Assembly: GCF_964204645.1 (NCBI RefSeq)
Contig: NC_134028.1
Coordinates: forward strand, 16,915,263-16,979,262
Reading direction: 5' to 3'
Length of the DNA: 64,000 nt
From: Tubulanus polymorphus
Lineage: Eukaryota; Nemertea; Palaeonemertea; Tubulaniformes; Tubulanidae
The translations under genes and the position numbers were made by a program. The notes below the pieces were generated by a model. The model searched no databases. It saw only the letters and a list, made by a program, of their open reading frames with translations, and was not told where the DNA came from. Each line of letters starts with the position of its first letter. Within the stretch, counting starts at the first letter, position 1. Positions 21,767 through 34,111 of this stretch are shown in pieces.

Positions 21767-21769
21767 TAT
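21734..21769 (-). CDS. Candidate first coding exon (basic N-terminus)
   Basis: 36 bases between a strong acceptor (TTTTTTTTGCAG) and donor GTCGGG|GTATGTATTC. They read I-MKRTSRRRQVG in phase with the linker exon. ATG at 21764-21766 is the likely start. The acceptor implies at least one 5' untranslated exon further right, within or beyond the repeats at 21.8-23.9 kb. Confidence 0.5.
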
Positions 21770-21794
21770 CTGCAAAAAAATGCTCAGATGAATG

Positions 21795-23290
21795 AGAGAA
21801 TCAATAGTCCACCAGTAACAAACCTAAACAGTTTCTGTATATGGTATGCGATATAATTAACAACATGAAAATATTGGGTCTACCACACTGTGGGTTTACT
21901 GTGTAATAACTAATATATTATATAGGGCCTACAGTAGATTTCGACCGAATTCTTGGGCCATCGAACTGTGGCGTTCCTGTGTGTTAATAACTAATTATTT
22001 TCATATAGGAGTTTCCCCTAACGCAGTAGGTTTCCTCAAAAATATCCCAAATGATAGATTTCAACCATATTCTTGAGTCTAACAAAATGAGCCTTATCAA
22101 CTTCCTTATGAATAATTAAACGACAGTAATTCATCTCTTATGATGACTTGGTCTCCGAGCATAAAAAAAAATAGATTGAAATAAATGTTCACCTCGATTA
22201 TTAAAATCAAAATGGTAGTTGATAAACCAAAATATGCACCATGCAAAAACATACACACAAACAATGATTGCTAAGAATTCCTGTGTGTCTGGCATGTTTC
22301 ACCCTGGAATAGAAATAACTGAAACTATACTAGTATATGAATAAGTTGGAGCCTTTACAATTTTTCTCCAATGGCTGCATTTAAATTTTTTTCTAGAATG
22401 GCCAGGGTATTAATTAGTACAGTTTATCGTCAGAAGAGGATAAGGAATGATTAGAGTTAAATAGGGAAAATCAAATTTCAAATAAAGGAAATGGAGTTAG
22501 GTCAGACTCTATAGCCAGAATCAACAGTCCACCAATAACAAACCTAAGTTCAGAAACTGTGTAGGTATATGGCATCTGATATATTTAACCACATATATGA
22601 AAATATTGGGTCTACCACATTGTGGGTTTACTGAGTAATTACTGATATATTTCACATGCTCAATTCCCCTCAAACTGTTCCCATAAAAATATTCCATTTA
22701 GTAAATTTGAACCAAATTCTTGGGTCTTATTTAAGGAGCCTTATTAACTTGCTAGTGAATAATTAAACGAGACAGATAGTAGGCTTATTGATTGGTTAAC
22801 CCATTTGTCTAGAGAATGAACACTACATGTCCATACAAGCTTTGTGGCTATTGCTCAGTGAACAGTGATTCATCTCTTACGATGACTTGGTCTCCCAGCA
22901 TAAAAATAGATTGAAATAAATGTACCTCGGTTATTAAAATGGTGATTGATACACCAAAATATGCACCATACAAAAACACACACACAAACAATAATAGCAA
23001 AGAATTCCTGTGTGTCTGGCATGTTTCTACCTAGAAAAGAAACAACTGAAACTACACTAGTAGGCCTACATGAATAAGTTTAAGGCTTTTCAGATATTTC
23101 TCCAATGTCTTCATTTCAATTTTTTCTAGAACGGCCAGTGTAATAGCCCTCTGATACAGTGCAGGAAGAGGATAAGGAATACTTGGAGTTAAATATGAAC
23201 TGTACAATTGAAAATAAGGAAAATGGATTTAGAGATACAGGTCACACTCTATAGCCAGAATCAAAGTAGTCCACCAATAACAAACCTAAA
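21795..23290. repeat. Diverged tandem duplication of about 745 bp
   Basis: 21795-22540 and 22540-23290 run parallel. Both hold TCCACCA.TAACAAACCTAA, the GGGTCTACCACA minisatellite block, GATGACTTGGTCTC, AATTCCTGTGTGTCTGGCAT and TTCTAGAA.GGCCAG in the same order. It lies directly upstream of the candidate first exon of the SET gene, so it may carry promoter sequence. Confidence 0.7.
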
Positions 23291-23880
23291 CAGATACTAT
23301 TGAAGTATTTGGCATGCAACATATTCAACGACATATCTGAAAATATTGGGTCTACCGCACTGTGGGTTTACTGTGTAATTCCTAATATATTTCAATAATA
23401 GTCAGAACAAACCTAAACAGATACTAATGAAGTATAGGCCTATGGCATGCAACATATTTAAAGAAAAATCTGAAAAAATTGGGTCTACCGCACTGTGGGT
23501 TTACTGTGTAATTCCTAATATATTTCAATAATAGCCAGAATCAATAGTCAACCAATAACAAACCTAAACAGATACTAATGAAGTATAGGCCTATGACATG
23601 CAACATAGGCCTATTTAACAACATATATGTGAAAATATTGGGTCTACCGCACTATGGGTTTACTGTGTAATTCCTAATATATTTCAATAGGCCTTATAGC
23701 CAAAGTCATTAGTCCACCAATAACAAACCGAAACAGATACTAATGAAGTATCGGCCTATGACATGCAACATAGGCCATATTTAACAACATATGTGAAAAT
23801 ATTGGGTCTACCGCACTATGGGTTTACTGTGTAATTACTAATATATTTCAATAATAGCCAGAATCAATAGTCCACCAATA
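23262..23880. repeat. Tandem repeat, about 135-160 bp unit, 4 copies
   Basis: Units start near 23269, 23402, 23547 and 23709 with CCAATAACAAACC and contain TTGGGTCTACCGCACT and TTACTGTGTAATT. It is an extension of the minisatellite block of the preceding duplication. No coding potential. Confidence 0.75.
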
Positions 23881-23882
23881 AC

Positions 23883-25675
23883 AATGGACACCAAAAAAAT
23901 CATACAGCCGCCATCTTGTGTCCAATCGACCCTATTTTTCTTATGCTAATGTACCATGGTGGATACAAACATGTGAAAGATCAAGATAATTGATTAAAGA
24001 ATTTTCAAAATTTCCCATGAAAAACTTGTGTAGGCCTATACTGATTTTGATGAGCACCAATGGCTGCCAGTCTGCCATCTTGATTTGGATCAGGTCAGTA
24101 TTCGGGCTGAAGATGTTAGGGTAGATACATGTATAAATCAAAGATCAAGACAATCCATTAAAGCGTCTTCAAAACTTCCCAAAATAACCAGATTCCAATG
24201 GACGAAAAGATGTATCTAGGGTAGATACATGTATAAATGTGACGCAAAAACACACAGCCTGATAGCTGGGAAATCCCCATAAAAACCAATGTTGGCTACC
24301 TAGCAACAAAGACCTGTGAAACAATGAGGTAACCTGTGTCATAGGCCGTCGTTATTGGTTGCAATTACGTCACAATACAATATACAATAGGCCTATTTCT
24401 GTAACTAGGGGTCCAGGACACCATGCCTACTTGGGAAGTGGTCCCAAATGCTCAACAATCTAACAATTTCAATATTCAACACCCCCTGGTGACCATAACA
24501 AAAACCAATGACCTTGAAACACCACAATCATAGAACATGTCAGCAGCTACGATTTTGTAGGCCTAATTGATGTGATAACAAAATATGCCTCGTTACCAAT
24601 TTAATATCGAAATACTAAATTATTCTACTATTCAACGCCCCCTGGTCACCATATTCAAAACCCAATGACCTCGAAACTCACCACAATCATAGAATATGTC
24701 ACTACATGAACTACAACTTAGCAATTGATCATGGTAACAAATTATGCCTAGGTACCAATATAACAAGGAAATACTAAGTTATTCTACTATTAAACGCCCC
24801 CTGGTGACCATATAGAATAACTTATGACCTTAAAACTCGCAACAATCATAGATGATGTCATGAGCTACAACTTTCCAATTGATTGTGGTTTCAAAATATG
24901 CATAGGTACGAATATTGAAGAAATGCTAAGATATTGTATTATTCAACGCACCCTGGTGGCCATATACAAAATCCATTTACCTTGAAACTCACCACAATCA
25001 TAGAACACGCTATGAGCTACAACTTTCTCATTGATTGTGGTCGCAAAATACGCTTAGATATCAATATAATGCCGAAAAACTTTTTCCCACTTACGAATGA
25101 GTACTGGTGACACCAAGATGGCCGCCAATTGCGTTATAATCGGCTGATGAAAAATACCTGTCGCAGGTATAAAACATCCCTTTCCAAAGAATACCCATCA
25201 CAAATTGCAATGAGAAATGGCAAACCAGTAGGAAGCTACAGGACTCAGAATTCGAGCCAAAATTGACATTTTTGGGCACTAAAAAGGTCATAAGACGGCC
25301 ATCTTTAGTCCGATCGACCCAATTTTTGTTATGCTGATGGGCCCTGGGAGGATTCACATATATCCAAAAGATCAAGGTAATTGATCAAAGCGTCTTCAAA
25401 ATTTCCCTCAAAAAGTTCAAAAATGTGTAAAAAGTGCCGATTTTGGCAAACAACAATAGCTGCCAGTCGGCCATCTTGATTCTGACGGCCAGTTTTTGGG
25501 CTGAAGATGTGTCTAGAGTAGATTCATGTGTAACCCAAATATCAAGACGTTACCTTGAAGCGTCTTCAAAACTTCCCAAAATAACTGGATTCCGTCTACG
25601 GACGGATGGGCGACGGACGAAAAGTGAACGCAATAGCCCGCTGGGACGACGTAAGTCCCAAGTGGGCTAAAAAGG
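23883..25675. mobile_element. Pearl-like composite non-autonomous element
   Basis: The left part (23883-24300) and right part (25085-25675) share GGCCATCTTG blocks and GATGT.TCTAG.GTAGAT. Between them lie about four 150-160-bp monomers (24470-25080), each with CAACGCCCCCTGGTGACCAT and ACTCACCACAATCATAGA. The right end closes with the hairpin AGCCCGCTGGGAC...GTCCCAAGTGGGCT. Bivalve 'pearl' elements have the same plan (a core of ~160-bp tandem repeats) and are thought to be Helitron-mobilised. The resemblance is in architecture; I cannot confirm homology. Fragments occur across the window. Confidence 0.6.
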
Positions 25676-25679
25676 AGTT

Positions 25680-26062
25680 AACAACACCCACAAACTACTC
25701 AACTTCAGTTGCTTAATAGGCCTACATCGTTATTCCATCCAATTTCGATAATCAGTCTGAAAACAACCCTTCGCTGTTCTGATTGGTCGATAGATATATA
25801 TCAAATCTGATTGGTCGAATCATACATATCGTTTCCAGAGTTTACCACCAGAGGGGTGTTGTGTCGCTACTCCACGACCCAATATCCATTTTTGCCACAT
25901 ACGATATATTAACGTTGGGGTGCTAACCACGTCAGCTTAATAATTGGGGCCAAAATTATTGGGTCCCAGTCCCAATAAACAGAAAATGACCCAATACGAC
26001 AGAGTGGACCCAATACTCCGAGTCTCAGGATCACGCATGTCCCGATAAGTTGGCGTTTATAA

Positions 26063-26065
<3 letters not shown>
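25680..26065. other. Non-coding spacer
   Basis: No ORF or recognisable repeat except short GGGTCC-type blocks. Confidence 0.4.
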
Positions 26066-26351
<286 letters not shown>

Positions 26352-26514
26352 TTATTGTCAAAGTAGAATACTTTTATGACAAGTACATAATTAACAAAAT
26401 TTAGTACAACGATGACGGATAACCGCATTCAAGGATTATGTGTATATTGGTGCGGAGTAGAAAGAGGTCTTCTTTCCACTATCCGTACAGGAAATAATAG
26501 ATAACATTGTATCT

Positions 26515-27368
26515 TTAGAGTAATAAATTAACAGACTCCCGTTTGACTTGAACTCTATATAAGTACTGGTGGAGGATTTTCATGTTACATGATTTACTTA
26601 AAAATTTTACACATTTGGAAGTATTAGGATTACTGCGAATGTTTCTCGGAATAAATCTCTCCCGTTCTTCTCTGTGGAAAGGGCAGATTAGGAGTACATG
26701 AAATTCGTCTTCTACTACATTCATGTTACAAAACTGACAAAGTCTCTCATTATATGGAATTGGGGGCGTGACCAACGCCCAGTTTCGACATAAAAAGTAT
26801 GACTTGAGCATCTAAATCTGGCAGTTGTAACTCTAACGTGTTTTGGTAAATTAAGGTACGATTCATAGGAAATGGTTGTTTTGAAATTTCTATAAAATTT
26901 GGTTTTATTTGAAATATTGATCCAGTTTAACCATTTTTGTGAAAACTGGTCTTTAATGCGTTGCTCAATAGAGCTAAAAAACCATAATTCATTATCTATA
27001 GATTGATTATACCATACATTGCCGTAGCCTAAATTACATTGCTTAAAAGGTTGAGATGTCCAATTGACTAAGTGTGGTTGACTATGTATATCAGCTAGCA
27101 TTACATCGTACAAATGTCGAGTTAATTTGCTTGTCTTAGCTTTCAATATCTTTGCCCAGTACTTTATGATTTGTATTTGGGATTGTACGAAAAGAGGAAA
27201 AATACCAAATTCGCCATAGACAAAGAAATCCGGCGTAGTTTGTTTAACTCCCATTAGCAGTTTACAGTACTTTGTCACTATCCTCTCCAAATTCTGCTGA
27301 TGTTGGAAACCCCATATTTCACACCCATACTGAAGCACAGGTACGACCATACTTTTAAAGAATTTCAA
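26515..27368 (-). pseudogene. LINE C-terminal region, two frames
   Basis: 27368-26721 reads VVPVLQYGCEIWGF...ILGV-type sequence typical of the region after the RT thumb in many LINEs. 26811-26515 carries a C..C...H....C-like motif (CQFCNMNVVEDEFHVLLICP) at the C-terminus. The two overlap in different frames, so a one- or two-base indel lies near 26,800. Between 27370 and 27680 further LINE coding sequence is present without a long frame. Confidence 0.75.
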
Positions 27369-27681
27369 GGCTAATTCCGCCGTAATATTTGGGAATTTTT
27401 GTATATTTTCAAAAAGGCATGATAGGATGCTACTCCTTTATTTAAGGTGGCATCTATGGCTGCTTTATGTTTGCCATTAAAGTTAAATACAAGACCAAGG
27501 TATTTGAAACTATTAGTACACTCAATGAGTCGTCTATTTATGTAAAAAGTAGGTAATCTTGTATTGATAGATTTCCGAAATATTACAATCTTCGTTTTGT
27601 CGTAATTAATTTCTAAACCTTTTAATCTGCAGTATTCATAAATATTATTGAGAGCATCTTGTAAACTTCTCTCAGAGTCAG

Positions 27682-28956
27682 CTAATCATCTGCATAAAGG
27701 AGTAGCATCACTTTTAACAATCCAATGTCAACACCTTTATAGTTGTCCGTTCGGATACATTCCTCCATGTCATTGATAAACAAGGAGAATAGTAAAGGAG
27801 ATAAACATTCTCCTTGTCGCACCCCTACATTACAGGTAAAAAAATCAGAAAATGTATTGTTAGCCTTGATACAATATCTTGTATTTGTGTACATAGATTT
27901 TATAATTCGTAAAATCTTTCCGTCAAAACCGGATAATACAAGTTGTTGAAGAAGCTTTCTTCGGTCTACAAGATCGAAAGCTTTCGTAAAATCTAAAAAG
28001 GCTACATAGAGCTTTCTACGTTTAGCGTAAACTACATGATTTACGATAGCATTCAGAACAAAAATTTGATCAGTCGTGCTATATGACGATCGGAAACCCG
28101 CTTGAGATTCACTTACAATGGAGAATGCATCGCACCAGGAGGATAACCTTCTGTTTAGTATGGTAGAAAATAGTTTTCCAAACACTGATAAGATGGTGAT
28201 ACCCCTATAGTTCTTAGCTATATCACGTAAACCACTTTTATGAATAGGAACAATATATCCTAAGCTCCTCGATTCAGGGTAGACACCGATATCTAAAATA
28301 ATGTTGAATAAAATAGTTAACTGTTTTAGAATCGAGTTCCCACCGGCTATAAAAATTTCACCTTTTAGGCCATCGATACCGACTGATTTGTTTCTTTTCA
28401 GTGATTGTATAGCACGTGAGACTTCGTCTTGTGTAATAGGCATATCAAGTATATGATCAGTATCCAGAAAATCATCGAATAAATCTCCCTCCTTGTCATT
28501 TTGGTATGAAAGATTCTGGAAATGTGTATAAAGCGTCTCGGGATTAGGCAGAATGTTCTCCTCGTGCTTACAACCTTTAAACTTTGACCATAGATTTCGG
28601 GTATTACCGGATTGCAAATCATCAAGTAAATCGTTTAGATTATGTTCCTCGAAAGTTCTTTTAGCATCATTTATGGCAGTTTTATACTCAGCCCTGGCCT
28701 CTCTTACTAAATAGTGGTTAATTTCGCTAGAGTACAATTTATACCTATGTGCTGCTCGACTGAATTTAGTTCTGGCTTTTCTACATGTGGCATTATACCA
28801 TGTTCTCGCCTGACTAGTTGCGCGGTCACATGTAGCTGGGCCGTGTATGTCACTGACGGCTGATTGTAAGCACGAGGAGAATTCATTCACGAAATTGTCT
28901 ATAGAGCTAACGTCATGGTTTCTATAATAGTCATTTTCAGGAATAACGAAATACAA
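27682..28956 (-). pseudogene. LINE reverse transcriptase, broken at the active site
   Basis: The 424-codon frame contains the RT blocks in order: KSVGIDGLKGE, YRGITILSVFGKLF, SQAGFRSSYST, YVAFLDFTKAFD (first catalytic Asp), GVRQGECLSPLLFSLFIND and LLYADD (27685-27696). A TAG follows YADD at once; LADSE-type sequence resumes a few bases later, so a short deletion of the AxxL part is likely. The upstream endonuclease is missing. Confidence 0.9.
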
Positions 28957-28979
28957 CAGAAATTATGAGATATATGTAT

Positions 28980-29800
28980 AATCCAGAGACAAAGAGACTA
29001 ATTCAAGTAATCAGAGATGATACAATTTAAAGGACAATTAACGTAGAAACAGTTAGGCCTACACACTAAATAGCTTCGAGGGGAAACGCAGAGCTTGTAT
29101 TTCCAAATCCAAGAAAGTGATCGCAGAGCCACTTTTTCAGCATCACACTCCTGAAGGAATTTAATAATAGCATTTCTCATAATTTCGGAAGCTAGCGACG
29201 AGATACGGGGAACGTGGGGAAGAAGAATTTTAATACGATACTTCGATCCCTGGGTAGCATGATCACGATTGTTACAGTCCAAAAATGTAACAAGTGAACA
29301 TGGAAATACCGAGAATATCTACTTTGATAGAACAAACAGTTTAGTATGACTGATACCGTTGCACACATTAATAAGTCTTTTTTCTAGAGCAAATCCATAA
29401 ACGCTTTTTTGGGTCCAAACTCTCGATATAATGAGTGCACTGCGACTCCCTATAACAGAGGTGTGATGAAATGGGCGAAACATTATGACCTCGATCTATT
29501 ACCAGTCAACTTAAAATTTTTGTCAAATTTTAGTTGAAGTGTGATATTAATTTGAAGGTAGTTTTGTCACTTGGAAGACTTTGTTCCTTAAATGTTATCT
29601 TCAAGTAGCATTTACATTTCAAAACTCCATCATACCGGTAAAGATAATAATCCAATATAGCCTATACTTAGTCCTATTTGATATTGTTTGAAAAGTTGAT
29701 ATTGTTATCTTCTACAATCCGTTTTCAACAGAAGAACGGTACGCACCAATATTTGAAATGGATGATACGGCCGGCGACCGGGGTACGTACGTAGTCATGT
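28980..29800. other. No supported gene
   Basis: A 94-codon minus ORF (28998-29282) begins at an ATG but matches no family I know and has no visible splice context. The rest is AT-rich and featureless. Confidence 0.4.
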
Positions 29801-29801
29801 A

Positions 29802-29802
<1 letters not shown>

Positions 29803-29869
<67 letters not shown>
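29803..29869. repeat. (TA)n followed by T17
   Basis: About 49 bases of TA, then a pure T run to 29869. It could be the tail of a minus-strand retrocopy, but no coding sequence is recognisable next to it. Confidence 0.9.
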
Positions 29870-31360
29870 AAGCATCTCGAAATGAAAATAAAAATAGCTT
29901 TTCAATGTTACATGCGGAAATGGTTTTTATTTCGAAAATACATATTCATGTTGAAATATAAACTGTCAACCCTCATTTCCAATAAAAACATGCTGATGGT
30001 TTTTATTTCATCTCATGGTATTCAATCACGTTCATGAAAAATTAAACATATGTTTTAAAACATCGGGCCAATGAGCCTTAATTGGTTCTTGTAATAGGTT
30101 AGGGCCCTATTTTAGTAACTGTTCTTCATTGGCTAATCCAAGCCAGGGATCATAACCATATAATTATCTACTATCTATTTTGTACTGGCAATGCAAGTTG
30201 AATAAATCTGTCTATAGCAGTAAACTTCTTTTGTGTAATTTATAATTTGTGTGTTCTCATCATTAACGTTTATGTATTATGGACGCTGACGCAGATTTTA
30301 ATGGTTTAAAATATTATCTGTATTTAGTTAAAGGCCTAGTACTTAGAGGATCCTTGGACTACGAATTAACAAACCATCGACTCCCGAGTGTCCTTGAACT
30401 AAATTGTAACTTCGTTTGAAGTTCATAAGCTAACATCCCACGTATAGTCATAGTCACTCTAAAAACTATTCTCTTCGTTTTTGATTCCATGGTATAATTC
30501 AGTGTAAGTCGTCTGCAATGCCACTACAGAAAACATAGCGTTATGGGATTGGTCTTATAAAGGATTATATCTTTATCGATTTGAGTTTGATTGAGCAAAT
30601 TTGTCCTCTGAAGTGTTGGCATTGAGCGATGGTGATGGCGTTATAACGGACTTTGACTGTATTCAACCACATTATCCGTCTTTTTATGCACTTTTCCTTA
30701 AATAAGAACATTCCATGATCCGAAATTCAGCCACTTGAAATCCTTCCACTACAAACATCAAAATATAATTAACATAAGACATAATTACCATATAAAAAGC
30801 TTTATTACGAAAAAATGAATTTTAGAGAAAATATAATTGTACAAAGTGAATGACATACAAAAAGATTCCTTTCCATCAAAATTACAATTATGTGTATATA
30901 GACATGTACAATTTACTGAGTTGTAACCCTGTTAGCCTCTGATCATCGGTTACCTTAGATGAATTTTTACATGCCAATAGAACTTGTGAAATTGATAGCT
31001 TCTCCGGTTACCCAGCGATTTGCTCGAGAAAATTAAGAGGTCCTGTGAGATGCGAGGTAAGCAGAGTTCAATGTATTTGGCTTAATCGTAGTTAGTTGAC
31101 AAGTGACAATTACAATAAAGGTTACAAACACATACTCCATGTGCAGTGTTGATGTATAGACCCAGAACATTAAGAGTAGTTAGATATTACAATAATCAAT
31201 TTACATCATTTTCTGTGCCTTTCTACAATTAGTCAAAACATAAGGCCCTATTGAAAGTAAAGCTACTATACCAAGTTAATTGACTGTTTCGAACGTCAAG
31301 ACTTGCTTATCTCTTGGCACCAATGCTACTTGAAGGTTCAATGCATAGCGACCATACAGG
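29870..31360. other. No supported gene
   Basis: AT-rich sequence without open frames. AGCTTTATT near 30795 is an AATAAA on the minus strand and could serve the element to the right. Confidence 0.4.
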
Positions 31361-31367
31361 AAATTAT

Positions 31368-33015
31368 TTAATACAGTTTGAAAAACGGATTCTGCGAACA
31401 TATGCGAAGAATAACTTCATGCTTTTCATTTTCAATCAATGTATCTTCATCAGTTAATTCCGTTGGAGACAATTTAGAAAGAAACTTTCGACACATATAA
31501 TTTAGGTGTTCTCGGGCTTCAGTCATTTCCTTATGCTAAGCGCAATCATTATCACAGAGAAGGACTCGGTTTTGCCGTTTAAGACAAACTTATCTTTTAT
31601 CACTAAGGTCTGGGGCACATACATCTTGGATATGAAGGTTCTTCAATGACAGACCAATGTGTGTACCATCACAGGCCAAAACCTTGGGGGCATGTTTACA
31701 CCAAGGATCAACATTTGCACAGAAATCAACATTATATGCTGCCATCCATGCAAAAACCCATTTAACAAATGTAGTTTTCGACATAATGGGGCGCTAAAAG
31801 GAAATGCTGATCTTTAAACACGAGTCATGTCACTAACATAAGCAGTAAAAAAGTTTTGAGGTTAATGACTCGGTTGATAAAATCAAAACCAACCTCCAAA
31901 CTGCAGCTTGTTGCTTTAGTCCAGAAGAATTTACCGACTTCCTGACCAGTATATAACCGTTCACATTTTCCTTTTTCGCACTTCCATTTGTAAACATCAG
32001 CCTTGATAGGAACCCGAAATAAAACATTGATATCCAAAGTACAATAACATCAAATATTTCAACAGCAAACTTTCATTATAAAATCATTTTTACATTAAAA
32101 CATATTGACAACTTTATTGAAAAGATGTTCATTGCGTTCTTTGTTAGAATACCTATTAAGACAATGGGCACCCATAAATATACATGAATATCATATGATG
32201 CATCATCAAATAAAGAAACAATACGATCATTACACAAGGGCACTGAATTCAACAATTTAGCTTCGACAGGACATTGAGATACCGCTGCTTGATACAAGAT
32301 TTTAAATAAAAAATGCTCGTAAATAGATGGCACATTGAGCCTCATGTTTTCTACTGAACTAAATTCACGTTGCAATATGCCAGTTGCAAAACCAGAGGTA
32401 ATTGTGTGACGTTGTTTTGATGAGGGCTCAGGATCATATGACGTTGCATATTCAGGGTCTTCAAAGTCAGACAAATAAAAATTAATAAGAGGATCACGGT
32501 CGTCAAAATATGAATGAATAGTGAAATATATGAATCGGTTGCGGACTGAAGTAGGAAGGTATTTAGGTTTTCCATCCTCTTCTTGGGGAGCTAAATAAGA
32601 CAGTTGTTGTCCCAAATTCGAATGACAAGAATTATCACAAACAATCTTGGATCCAACTCTTGGGTACGATCCCCAGTGATAGTTTGGAAGCTCTCCAAGA
32701 CGAGTCAAATTTGGACGGAGTAAGTTATGCCGCACATCATCTACTTCCATAGTTGTGGTTCCAGATAGCTGAAACTGAAGAAGCTTCTCTTCGATATCTT
32801 GCTGTTCAGTCGTGCTCATACCCCATGCGAAGGTAAATCTTTAAAAAAGGCAAATCAATTAACGGAAAAATTTTAAAGAATGAATCAAGTGTTTGCAACA
32901 AAATATAGGTTCTTAATTATTTACCTTTTATCGGGCTCATTTGCTTTTGAATTCTTTTTCACAACTTGGGTAAAAAGAGGCCGAACACATGATGATTCAC
33001 ATGTTATAGTGAACT
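31368..33015 (-). pseudogene. Decayed transposon-associated gene (CDGTHIG family)
   Basis: Exons on minus: 33015-32925 (acceptor ATATTTCAG, donor GATAAAAG|GTAAAT; Cys pair CESSC), then 32838-32153 (MSTTEQQDIEEKLLQF...). Next come a Cys-containing piece at 32037-31825 (YKWKCEKGKCERLYTG) and 31784-31590 (FVKWVFAWMAAYNVDFCANV, then VLACDGTHIG). Coding resemblance goes on (RVLLCDND, EAREHLNYMCRKFL) to a stop at 31368-31370 but crosses a TAA near 31588 and a TAG after DNDCA. I recall such Cys-cluster plus DGTHIG proteins as common, unnamed transposon-linked proteins (KDZ-like context); the function is unknown. The junction near 32,040-32,150 does not splice cleanly. Confidence 0.6.
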
Positions 33016-34110
33016 CTGAAATATAAGGCAGTGTTATAAACAGTATGCCTATACAAACTATGTCTATTACGCAATCACTCAGTATTACATACATGTTAAT
33101 GCTTCTTCAGCTCGGTCAATTTTCGTTTAAATGTTTGTGCAGCCCTGTTTCTGCCAGTACCTTCTAAACAGCAAAAATGCACATGTCTCATACATGTGAT
33201 GGAATATGTCCATCAGTCGTCTTCTATGTTGTTACTGGAGGGTGCTGCCCTCTCTCGCTTGAAAAATACAGAACAATAGGTGATTGTGTTAATATCTTTT
33301 GTCCGCCTTTTTACTGGTTTTTGGGCTCTCAGAGTCGATATTTGGAGGAAACTTCTACTGTAGAACAGGCAGAATAGGACCTCGTTACATCTGGTGGCAG
33401 CGTAGTGGGATTTGATCGTGAAAAAACCAGTTGAAATTGAGTTGAAGCGGTGAACACGTTTTTCTCTGTTTAGTCTGTGTAAATTACGGTTACTTTTTGT
33501 GTGTACTTAACGTATTTTTGGTTTACCTTTGTCAGCAGTATGAGGTGGGCATTGAGCCAATTCATGTAAAATCGCGGTACATTTTTTTATGTGAGCATTT
33601 TTTTCATTGGTTCTCGGATTAAACGACGTATAATCGATGCGATTGAAGACATGACGAACCTACGTCGATGACATGGTCAACTCTGTTTAAATTCGACGAA
33701 AAACTGTTTTTGGCGGGAAAATGCTTAGCTCATGCGTATAAAATTGCAATGACCTCGATTGGGGGGCGTCGTCTCTACGAGCGAATGTGATTGGCTGTTT
33801 TTGGGATATACGGGGAATTCCTAAAACAATTATGGGGAAGCCATTTATGGCGAACTTTTCATTGGACTAAGTCCGAATTTTAAATGCTCATTGCCGGTGA
33901 GAATATAATTATTTCACATATCGCCGGTTCGGCTAGCTAACGACTCGGATGAGGCTTGTAGAGTCGACAGGGGCCAAACTATTGGTCTATCCTGCCCCCT
34001 ACAGTCAGTTGACATCATGACTGTCGACGACCATGCTCAAAACCGTCAACTCCAAAAATCCAGCTGCAGGGTGGTGACAATACTGAATTCATGGACCTCT
34101 TGACATGAAT
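33016..34110. other. Mostly non-coding; candidate Gypsy primer-binding site
   Basis: TGGTGGCAGCGTAGTGGGAT at 33392-33411, just after ...CGTTACA, resembles the primer-binding start of Ty3/Gypsy elements of animals. This suggests that a Gypsy 5' LTR ended near 33388 and that the pol fragment at 36.6 kb belongs to it. I could not match LTR copies on both sides. The ORF at 33177-33377 has no recognisable domain. Confidence 0.35.
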
Positions 34111-34111
34111 T

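Noticed and set aside
28998-29282. 94-codon minus ORF upstream of the LINE
   Set aside because: Not LINE endonuclease, no recognisable domain; could be a real exon but I cannot support it.
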